A stretch of 8,434 nucleotides of DNA from NCBI GenBank assembly GCA_021160885.1, contig JAGHBR010000292.1, forward strand, positions 1 through 8,434. The letters run 5' to 3'. This DNA is from Caldisericaceae bacterium (lineage in GTDB: Bacteria; Calditrichota; Calditrichia; Calditrichales; Calditrichaceae). Both the position numbers and the translations under genes were made by a program. The notes beneath the pieces are model-generated. The model saw only the letters and a list, made by a program, of their open reading frames with translations, was not told where the DNA came from and searched no databases. Shown here in pieces: positions 1 through 5,918 of this stretch (positions are counted from its first letter, which is position 1; each line of letters opens with the position of its first letter).

Positions 1-445
1 AATCACCAGTAACAATAACTTTATGGCCTTCATCGCGCAAGCGGTTGATGATGTTTAACAGTTCTGCGTAAAATTCCAGTTTGTATTCTACCCGTCCATG
101 GTCGCGCTGCCCATTGGGGAAATAGATGTTAAACAAAACAAAGTCTTCGTAATAAGAACTTAACACCCGACCTTCTCTGTCAAATTTTTCAATGTCCATA
201 CCCGTAACAATTTTTTGCGGTTTGATTTTGGAGAAGGTGGCCACGCCGCTGTAACCTTTGCGCTCTGCAAAATGCCAGCGCTGATGAAAGTCAGGCAACT
301 GTTGCACCTCTTCCGGAATCTGTTCCTGCTGCAGCTTGATTTCCTGCACACACAAAATGTCCGACTGCAATTGTTTAACAATTTCAGTAAATCCGTTACG
401 TGTCACGGCTCTTAAACCATTAACATTCCAGGAAATAATTTTCAT
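1..445 (-). CDS. xth: Exodeoxyribonuclease III (AP endonuclease), N-terminal part, cut by window edge
   Basis: This is the first 148 codons of an exonuclease III/AP endonuclease of the exonuclease-endonuclease-phosphatase fold. The enzyme cleaves DNA at abasic sites and removes 3' nucleotides and blocking groups in base excision repair in the cytoplasm. Visible motifs are WNVNGLR at residues 6-12 (Asn7, metal/active site), QEIK at 34-37 (Glu35, metal ligand), GYSGVA at 64-69, NIYFPNGQ at 106-113 (Tyr108, matching the catalytic Tyr of E. coli Xth) and VTGD at 145-148, where Asp148 matches the catalytic Asp. The C-terminal half, with the later Asn, Asp and His catalytic residues, lies outside the window. 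The ATG start fits because MKIISWNVNG is the classic N-terminus of the family. No strong Shine-Dalgarno sequence precedes it. The gene is divergent from the holB cluster across an AT-rich gap. Nothing suggests truncation other than the window edge. Confidence 0.95.
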   Translation of the reverse strand, partial: MKIISWNVNGLRAVTRNGFTEIVKQLQSDILCVQEIKLQQEQIPEEVQQLPDFHQRWHFAERKGYSGVATFSKIKPQKIVTGMDIEKFDREGRVLSSYYEDFVLFNIYFPNGQRDHGRVEYKLEFYAELLNIINRLRDEGHKVIVTGD

Positions 446-682
446 TGTACTCAAATTTATTTTGGTTTTTCTGCATAACGTTTTTAAAGCTATCAAAAAT
501 TCCAATATCATTTAAAAATTTACTTATCAATCTTCAAGAAAGGTTTTTGATTAGAGAATAAAAATTCAAAAGGCTAACTTTTTTAAATTTTTGGGAAAAA
601 GGTCACGAATTTTTTTTATAATTACTGTTTTTTGATTATATTTACAAAAAATACAAAAACGACTATGAGTACATAAACATAA
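446..682. other. AT-rich divergent intergenic region (xth / holB)
   Basis: This stretch is strongly AT-rich with many A and T runs and contains no credible coding frame. The open frame on the minus strand at 566-766 runs into holB and has low-complexity composition. Promoters for both flanking genes are expected here. The best plus-strand candidate is listed separately. On the minus strand I found only weak matches to -35 and -10 boxes, so no xth promoter is called. I see no convincing hairpin terminator or riboswitch-like structure. Confidence 0.7.
641..669 (+). promoter_or_regulatory. Candidate sigma70-type promoter for the holB cluster
   Basis: TTTACA (641-646, one mismatch to TTGACA) is followed after 17 bases by TATGAG (664-669, four of six matches to TATAAT). 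Transcription would begin around 676, only about seven bases before the holB ATG. That agrees with the absence of any Shine-Dalgarno sequence before holB. The region is so AT-rich that chance matches are likely, so this is a weak call. Confidence 0.3.
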
Positions 683-1783
683 ATGGAATACTTTAATAGA
701 ATTGTTGTTCAGGATCGGGTTAAGTCGCTGTTTGCCAACTCGATTAAAAACGGACGACTGGCGCATGCCTATTTATTTTACGGTGAAGAGGGGCGGGGTA
801 AGGAAGCGTTTGCGCTCCATTTGGCACGCGCTTTAAACTGTACTTCTACAGAGGAACGCCCCTGCGGCGAATGCGCCAATTGTCAGCGTATTACACATTT
901 TAACCATCCCAATATTAAATTTATTTTTCCGGCTCCTAAAAACATCAAGTACGATCAAGTAAAACAAATTATCCAGACCAAAGCAAAAAATCCTTACGCA
1001 GCGCTTCCCTTAACAGGCAATAAAAACATATCTATAGACGCCATTCGTGAATTAAAAGAAGAAGCAAAATTCGCCGCCTTCGAAGGTGGTTATCGGGTGG
1101 TGATTATCAGCGGGGCAGAATATTTTTCCCGGGAAGCGGCCAATTCATTCTTAAAGCTGCTGGAGGAACCGCCTGACAAGTTTTTAATTATTTTAATTAC
1201 CGAAGCGCTGCATCTGATGTTAGACACCATCCGTTCGCGCTGCCAGCCGGTGTATTTTCCTGAGTTTAAAGATGAACAAATAGAGCAAATTGTTCGCCAA
1301 TACGAGCCCGTAAAAGACGATTTGCTGTCCTTAATCCATATGGCGAACTCCAATGTAAAGCGTGTTTTTCAGATGCTCCATGAGGATTACTCCGAGCAAA
1401 AGCAATGGATTCTGGAATTTATCCGTGCTGTGGCAGTGGAAAATTATTTCCATATTAATGAACTGCTGGAAAAAATACAGACCAGAGGCGGACAGCAGAC
1501 GCATCTGGAATTGTTACATTTATTAAATGGCTGGTTTAACGATATCCTTCATCTCCAGCAGGATGAAAATTACGCCAGGCTGATTAACATTGATCTTAAG
1601 GAATCACTTTTTAAGTTCTCTAAATCGTATCCGCAAATCAAACTTAGTGAAATCATTGAAAGTATTGAAAAGGCAATCCGAGCAATCGAAGGCAATGCCC
1701 ATCCCATGATGACCTGGTTTAATTTAGCCATTTTCATTCATGGGCTTTTGGGACCATTGAGAGAACTTAAGGAGGCAATATGA
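683..1783 (+). CDS. holB: DNA polymerase III delta-prime subunit (clamp loader)
   Basis: This 366-residue AAA+ protein is the delta-prime subunit of the clamp loader, which helps load the beta sliding clamp onto primed DNA. The P-loop-like segment GEEGRGKEA is at residues 34-42. A zinc site follows with Cys53, Cys61, Cys64 and Cys67 (C-x7-C-x2-C-x2-C). LLEEPP is at 159-164 and the SRC motif at 185-187. The P-loop has Glu where Thr/Ser is normal, and the Walker B position reads VVIISGAEYF without the acidic pair, as expected for the non-hydrolysing delta-prime rather than gamma/tau (DnaX). About 20 residues more than in E. coli, including KNPY (102-105), separate the zinc site from Walker B. 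From memory, FCB-type bacteria have a similar insertion. The ATG at 683 starts the family N-terminus directly, although no Shine-Dalgarno site is visible. The stop overlaps the next start (ATGA), so the gene is translationally coupled to ricT. Confidence 0.93.
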   Translation: MEYFNRIVVQDRVKSLFANSIKNGRLAHAYLFYGEEGRGKEAFALHLARALNCTSTEERPCGECANCQRITHFNHPNIKFIFPAPKNIKYDQVKQIIQTKAKNPYAALPLTGNKNISIDAIRELKEEAKFAAFEGGYRVVIISGAEYFSREAANSFLKLLEEPPDKFLIILITEALHLMLDTIRSRCQPVYFPEFKDEQIEQIVRQYEPVKDDLLSLIHMANSNVKRVFQMLHEDYSEQKQWILEFIRAVAVENYFHINELLEKIQTRGGQQTHLELLHLLNGWFNDILHLQQDENYARLINIDLKESLFKFSKSYPQIKLSEIIESIEKAIRAIEGNAHPMMTWFNLAIFIHGLLGPLRELKEAI

Positions 1784-2616
1784 CGCCAGAGATCATAGAG
1801 ATAGAGTTTAAAGGGAACAAGCGAGTTCCTTATTTCAATCCCAAAGAAATAAAGGTCAAGCCGGGAGATTATGTAATTGTAGAAGCCGACAAAGGCATTG
1901 ATCTGGGGCGGGTTAACAAAATCGGGCGCCTGGTGGCTTTAACCAATATTCGCGGTGTACCCAAAAATATTATTCGTAAAGCGGTGGCTGAAGACCTGGA
2001 AAAACTAAAGGAAAACCGGGAAAAGGAAGCCCAGGCTTTTTTAGTGGGACGCGAAAAAATCAAAAAACACAAGTTGAATATGAAATTGGTAGATGTTGAA
2101 TACCAGTTCGACAACAATAAACTTACCTTTTACTTCACCAGCGACACGCGTGTTGATTTTCGCGCCCTGGTACGCGATCTGGCAGCCAAATACCGTACGC
2201 GCATTGAATTGCGTCAAATCGGCGTGCGCGACGAAGCCCGTCGTTTGGGCGGTTTAGGCGTTTGTGGCAAGCCGTTGTGCTGCTCCTGCTTTGTGCAGGA
2301 ATTTGAACCGGTGACCACGCAATACGCCCGTCTGCAAAACCTGCCGTTAAACACCTGTAAACTAACCGGAGTTTGTGGCAGGCTAAAATGTTGTTTGATT
2401 TACGAAAAGGCCTTTTATGAAGAAAATTTGGAAAAGTATCCTCAGGTCGATAGCAAAATACTAACCAAACGCGGCGAAGCCTATGTAGAAAAAATTGATA
2501 TTTTTAAGGAACTGGTTTATTTACGTTTTTCGAATGAGGAAGAAGCAGATCCTATTTCATTGGAACAATTTCAGGAAATTACAGAGGAAACATTCTATGC
2601 CCCGGCAGAAGTATGA
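1780..2616 (+). CDS. ricT: PSP1/RicT (YaaT)-family cysteine-rich protein
   Basis: This 278-residue protein belongs to the PSP1 C-terminal-domain family, whose best-known member is B. subtilis RicT (YaaT). That protein works with RicA and RicF in an Fe-S-bearing complex affecting RNase Y-dependent mRNA processing, sporulation and biofilm formation. The hallmark is two Cys clusters: VCGKPLCCSC at residues 161-170 (Cys162, 167, 168, 170) and Cys193 plus VCGRLKCC at 198-205 (Cys199, 204, 205). These eight cysteines are plausible Fe-S ligands. A basic, Glu/Lys-rich probable helix spans about 66-98. The N-terminus EIIEIEFKGNKRVPYF is typical. The start overlaps the holB stop by four bases and is preceded by AAGGAGG (1769-1775) with a 4-base gap. 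The holB-ricT order is widespread (holB-yaaT in Firmicutes). No ricA or ricF partner is seen here, so the exact role in this organism is inferred. Confidence 0.9.
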   Translation: MTPEIIEIEFKGNKRVPYFNPKEIKVKPGDYVIVEADKGIDLGRVNKIGRLVALTNIRGVPKNIIRKAVAEDLEKLKENREKEAQAFLVGREKIKKHKLNMKLVDVEYQFDNNKLTFYFTSDTRVDFRALVRDLAAKYRTRIELRQIGVRDEARRLGGLGVCGKPLCCSCFVQEFEPVTTQYARLQNLPLNTCKLTGVCGRLKCCLIYEKAFYEENLEKYPQVDSKILTKRGEAYVEKIDIFKELVYLRFSNEEEADPISLEQFQEITEETFYAPAEV

Positions 2617-3805
2617 TGTAGTCATCATCGGCGGAGGCATCGTTGGGCTGGCCACGGCCTTTCGGCTGATGGAAATGACTAAAATTAAGATCGCTGTTAT
2701 TGAAGCTGAAAATCGTCTGGCTGCTCATCAGACGGGTAATAACAGCGGAGTAATTCATTCCGGCCTTTACTACAAACCCGGTTCATTAAAAGCCCAAAAC
2801 TGCGTAGAAGGCCGTGAGGCCATGTACCAGTTTTGCGCCGAACATCAAATTCCACATGAACGTTGTGGCAAATTGGTTGTAGCAACAAAAGAGGAAGAAA
2901 TTCCCCGCTTAAAGGATTTACAGCAAAGAGGCCTGGCCAATGGCTTAAAAGGCCTGCAATGGCTGGAACAAGATGAGCTAAAAAAATACGAACCCTATGT
3001 GCAGGGCATTGCTGGTCTGCTGGTTCCTGAAACGGGGATTGTGGACTATACAGCGGTTACACAAAAATTAGCAGAACTGGTACAAGCGGCGGGGCATGAT
3101 GTTCTTTTACAGCATCGTTTTAAAGCGTTAAAGCGCCAGGGGAAAGACCTGCTGATTAAAACTTCTCAAAACGATATTCAAGCCCGCTTTTTGATTAACT
3201 GTGGTGGGCTTTACTCTGACCGTATTGCCAGCAAATGTGGCTTAAAACCTGAAGTCAGAATTGTCCCTTTTCGTGGCGAATATTACAAAATTAAACCAGA
3301 AAAACGTTACCTGGTAAAAAATTTAATCTATCCGGTTCCGGAACCGGCCTTTCCCTTTTTGGGTGTTCATTTTACACGCATGATTGACGGCGGCGTGGAA
3401 GCCGGGCCCAATGCAGTACTGGCCTTTAAAAGGGAAGGCTACACAAAAACCAGTTTTTCATTGCGCGACACAATAGAAACTTTTACCTATCCTGGCTTTT
3501 TGCGCCTGGCCGGCAAATACTTAAAGATCGGCCTGGCAGAATATTACCGTTCTTTTAGCAAAAAGGCCTTTGTCCAGGCCTTGCAGGCTTTAATCCCTGC
3601 TATTGAAGAAAAGGATCTGGAGCCTGGCGGCGCCGGCGTAAGGGCCCAGGCGCTGGAAAAATCGGGTTCGCTTGTTGATGACTTCCGCATTCTTGAAGCG
3701 CCGCAGATGATTCATGTGTTGAACGCTCCATCTCCGGCATCGACAGCCTCACTGAGCATTGGTAAAACCATTGCCGCCATGGCAAGTAAAAATTTCAGTC
3801 TTTAA
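2597..3805 (+). CDS. lhgO: L-2-hydroxyglutarate oxidase/dehydrogenase (FAD, DAO family)
   Basis: This 402-residue FAD-dependent oxidoreductase of the DAO/GlpO family most resembles LhgO (E. coli YgaF, about 420 aa). LhgO oxidises L-2-hydroxyglutarate to 2-oxoglutarate and passes electrons to quinone or oxygen, recovering a by-product of central metabolism. The N-terminal Rossmann motif VVIIGGGIVGLA is at residues 8-19, with the acidic end of the second strand at Glu36. The family block HQTGNNSGVIHSGLYYKPGS occupies 44-63. A second FAD-binding segment (NCGGLYSDRIA) is at 201-211, and the C-terminal segment includes GGAGVRAQ (344-351) and NAPSPASTASLSIGK (376-390). The ATG at 2597 is chosen because the family N-terminus begins there and AGAGGA (2583-2588) lies 8 bases upstream. 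A longer in-frame extension to 2495 would sit inside ricT. The 20-base overlap with ricT indicates coupled expression. Related glycerol-3-phosphate oxidases are less likely given the HQTG/HSG motif. Confidence 0.9.
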   Translation: MPRQKYDVVIIGGGIVGLATAFRLMEMTKIKIAVIEAENRLAAHQTGNNSGVIHSGLYYKPGSLKAQNCVEGREAMYQFCAEHQIPHERCGKLVVATKEEEIPRLKDLQQRGLANGLKGLQWLEQDELKKYEPYVQGIAGLLVPETGIVDYTAVTQKLAELVQAAGHDVLLQHRFKALKRQGKDLLIKTSQNDIQARFLINCGGLYSDRIASKCGLKPEVRIVPFRGEYYKIKPEKRYLVKNLIYPVPEPAFPFLGVHFTRMIDGGVEAGPNAVLAFKREGYTKTSFSLRDTIETFTYPGFLRLAGKYLKIGLAEYYRSFSKKAFVQALQALIPAIEEKDLEPGGAGVRAQALEKSGSLVDDFRILEAPQMIHVLNAPSPASTASLSIGKTIAAMASKNFSL

Positions 3806-3830
3806 AACCGTTTCAATCTGAAAAAAGTTT

Positions 3831-3859
3831 TTTATTCTTTTTAAGGCATTTTGTAGAAT
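3831..3859 (+). promoter_or_regulatory. Candidate promoter upstream of the phosphoesterase
   Basis: TTTATT (3831-3836) and TAGAAT (3854-3859, five of six matches to TATAAT) are separated by 17 bases in the 81-base gap after lhgO. The predicted start near 3866 leaves a roughly 20-base leader containing a strong Shine-Dalgarno sequence. No intrinsic terminator is visible after lhgO, so read-through from the upstream cluster is also possible. The -35 box is weak. Confidence 0.4.
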
Positions 3860-3886
3860 GGTAATTATTCTTATTTGGGAGGAGCA

Positions 3887-5761
3887 ATGCAAAAGCAATT
3901 AGCGATTTTGAGTCTTTTAATTTTTGCCTTTTTGTGTTCAGCACAACGAATTCCGGCCTCTTATTCTAACTTGCAATGGGGCGATGATCAGCGGCTTTAC
4001 CTCAAAATAAATGGACAGCTTTTACCTGAGCAAACAAAGCCGACTATTTACACCATTAAACACCTTGCCGGAAACCCAGTCGGTTCGGCAAGCGGGTTGC
4101 AATTTGATTTTAACGCCCCCGACTTTAACGGCACACTTTATTACGGATTTATTCATTTTCAGGATGGTAAATTTCCGCAACCGGTTTATTTTAAAAGAAT
4201 GGCCAAAATTAAAAATGGCCAGGCCGAAATAGACATTCTGAATAAAATGAGCGGTAAATACGACATGATTGGCTGGCAGGAAAAAGGCTTTGGAACACTG
4301 GGCTATCGTGTGGCGGATGCAAAAGGCAACTTACTTTTTGAAGGTATAGTCTCATTTAAAGGCAAAGGCTCTTTTGAAGTAATTCCGACCATTTGCGAAG
4401 GGCCATTTGTAAATTTACTAACAGAAAATAGCGTGAACATTTCTTTTAAAACCAGTGGGCAGACCATAGCCATATTAACGGCCGACAGCAGGGAGTTTAA
4501 AGATGCACAGCCAACGACCTATCATGAGTTTACGCTTTCCGACTTAATACCGAATCAGGAATATCAGTACACAATCCAGGTGGGGCCGATTACTCAAAGC
4601 TATTCATTTCACACTGCACCAAAGGCGGGAACGCGCAAACCTTTTGTTTTTGCCTATGCCAGCGATTCACGCGGGGGCAGCGGAGGCGGTGAAAGAAATT
4701 TTTATGGCCCCAATTATTATATGACCAAAAAGATAATGGCTCTGGCCGCCCAGAAGAAAGTAGCTTTTTTACAGTTTACAGGCGATTTAATCAGTGGTTA
4801 CAAAAATGACAAAGATGAAATCAATCTGCAATATGCCAACTGGAAAAAGGCCATTGAACCTTTTGCGCATTATTTTCCGGTAATGGTCGGCATGGGCAAT
4901 CATGAAGCATTGATTTACACTTTTTATGATCAAAAAGGTAATCGTTACTCTATTGATCGTTTCCCTTACGTGGAATATTCTGCTGAGGCTGCTTTTGCAG
5001 AAAATTTTGTCAATCCTTTGAACGGCCCGCAAAGTGAGGATGGAGCCTGGTACGATCCTGATCCGCAAAATATTGATTTCCCTTCCTACAAAGAAAATGT
5101 TTATTATTACACTTACGATAATGTGGCTATGGTGGTGCTTAATTCTAACTACTGGTACGCGCCAAGTTTAGAACACCACCCGGAAACCAGCGGCAACTTA
5201 CACGGCTACATTATGGATCAACAACTTAAATGGTTGAAGCAGACGTTGCAGAAATTACAAAGCGATGATGCCATTGACCATATCTTTATTACGGAACACA
5301 CGCCCTTTTTCCCCAACGGCGGCCATGTGGGCGATGACATGTGGTACAGAGGCTCCAACAAGCCGCGGGCGGTGGTAAACGGCCAACCGGTTAAAAAGGG
5401 CATCATTGAACGGCGTGATGAATTGTTACAAATCATCGTTAATGAAACGCCCAAAGTAGCTGCTATTTTAACCGGCGACGAACACAATTATTGTCGCACT
5501 GAAATTGGGCCGCAAACAACAATTTACCCTGATGGTTACAAAGGGCCTAAAATCAAGTTAAAACGTACCATCTGGCAGATTAACAACGGCGCCGCCGGAG
5601 CGCCCTATTACGCGCAGGAAAAAACACCCTGGTCAGAAAAAGTGCGTGGTTTTACCACGCAAAACGCGCTGGTCTTTTTTTACGTTTCCGGAAAACAGAT
5701 TAAAGTGAAGGTTTACAATCCGGACACACTGGGTCTGGTGGATGAGATGACCTTGCGCTAA
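3887..5761 (+). CDS. Exported calcineurin-like metallophosphoesterase with FnIII-like domain
   Basis: This 624-residue secreted phosphoesterase is distantly related to purple acid phosphatases. A signal peptide (MQKQ, then a hydrophobic core to about residue 17) probably ends at Ala19-Gln20. The Cys is preceded by FL rather than a lipobox, so a lipoprotein is unlikely. Residues about 24-160 form a region I do not recognise. Residues about 165-244 look like the FnIII-type beta-sandwich that precedes purple-acid-phosphatase domains. The catalytic domain (about 251-600) shows SDSRGG (Asp260), FTGDL (Asp300), GNHE (337-340), EHTPFF (His471) and GDEHNY (530-535, His533). These match the usual metallophosphoesterase order, but Arg replaces the usual DxH His and Asp replaces the first His of GHxH. 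The ATG at 3887 follows GGGAGGAG (3877-3884). A TTG four codons earlier lies within that ribosome site and is rejected. The substrate is unknown; a phosphomonoester or diester outside the cytoplasm is likely. Confidence 0.88.
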   Translation: MQKQLAILSLLIFAFLCSAQRIPASYSNLQWGDDQRLYLKINGQLLPEQTKPTIYTIKHLAGNPVGSASGLQFDFNAPDFNGTLYYGFIHFQDGKFPQPVYFKRMAKIKNGQAEIDILNKMSGKYDMIGWQEKGFGTLGYRVADAKGNLLFEGIVSFKGKGSFEVIPTICEGPFVNLLTENSVNISFKTSGQTIAILTADSREFKDAQPTTYHEFTLSDLIPNQEYQYTIQVGPITQSYSFHTAPKAGTRKPFVFAYASDSRGGSGGGERNFYGPNYYMTKKIMALAAQKKVAFLQFTGDLISGYKNDKDEINLQYANWKKAIEPFAHYFPVMVGMGNHEALIYTFYDQKGNRYSIDRFPYVEYSAEAAFAENFVNPLNGPQSEDGAWYDPDPQNIDFPSYKENVYYYTYDNVAMVVLNSNYWYAPSLEHHPETSGNLHGYIMDQQLKWLKQTLQKLQSDDAIDHIFITEHTPFFPNGGHVGDDMWYRGSNKPRAVVNGQPVKKGIIERRDELLQIIVNETPKVAAILTGDEHNYCRTEIGPQTTIYPDGYKGPKIKLKRTIWQINNGAAGAPYYAQEKTPWSEKVRGFTTQNALVFFYVSGKQIKVKVYNPDTLGLVDEMTLR

Positions 5762-5851
5762 ATTTTGGCTGTTCATTTTTTAAATGGCGGCTTTCTGACG
5801 CGTTGTTGCAGTTCGAAAATGGTGTGATCTTTAAAATGCCGAATAGAAACA

Positions 5852-5884
5852 AAACAGGCGCGGACCTGCAGCCTGCGCCTGTTT
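5852..5884 (-). terminator. Probable intrinsic terminator of tex (possibly bidirectional)
   Basis: AAACAGGCGC (5852-5861) and GCGCCTGTTT (5875-5884) form a perfect 10-bp GC-rich stem, extendable by a G-U and a G-C pair, around a loop of about 9-13 bases. Read on the minus strand, the stem ends in TTTTGTTTC, a T-rich tail about 35 bases after the tex stop, which suits termination of tex. On the plus strand the tail is only GTTTATAT, so it is weaker there but could still stop the phosphoesterase transcript. Confidence 0.8.
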
Positions 5885-5891
5885 ATATCTG

Positions 5892-5918
5892 AACCATATG
5901 GCTTTCAGCCATGTGGTT
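5892..5918 (+). terminator. Hairpin overlapping the tex stop codon, possible plus-strand terminator
   Basis: AACCATATGGCT (5892-5903) pairs with AGCCATGTGGTT (5907-5918) over 12 positions around a TTC loop. On the plus strand every position pairs, one as U-G (5897 with 5913). On the minus strand that position is an A-C mismatch, so the structure favours plus-strand RNA. The tail TTTATTC is short. The last base of the arm is part of the tex TAA stop (5918-5920), so the hairpin also sits at the end of the tex message. Confidence 0.55.

Noticed and set aside
683..1783. DnaX (gamma/tau) instead of delta-prime
   Set aside because: The P-loop lacks its Thr/Ser, the Walker B acids are absent, there is no tau-like C-terminal region, and the gene is paired with ricT as holB usually is.
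2495..2596. 34-codon N-terminal extension of lhgO inside ricT
   Set aside because: It is an out-of-frame reading of ricT codons. The FAD Rossmann motif begins directly after the ATG at 2597, which has a ribosome site.
3821..3833. A6-G-T6 inverted repeat after lhgO as a terminator
   Set aside because: It is only A-T pairs with a one-base loop and would not form a stable terminator. It is better explained as AT-rich promoter DNA.
3875..3886. TTG start four codons upstream of the phosphoesterase ATG
   Set aside because: These codons are the Shine-Dalgarno sequence itself, and the ATG gives a normal signal peptide.
3887..3940. Lipoprotein signal in the phosphoesterase
   Set aside because: The only Cys of the signal peptide (residue 17) is preceded by Phe-Leu, and Leu at -1 does not fit a lipobox. 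Type I cleavage after Ala19 is more plausible.
5836..5892. 18-codon plus-strand ORF starting MPNRNKTG in the convergent gap
   Set aside because: It reads through the terminator stem, has no ribosome site and is very short, so it is most likely chance.
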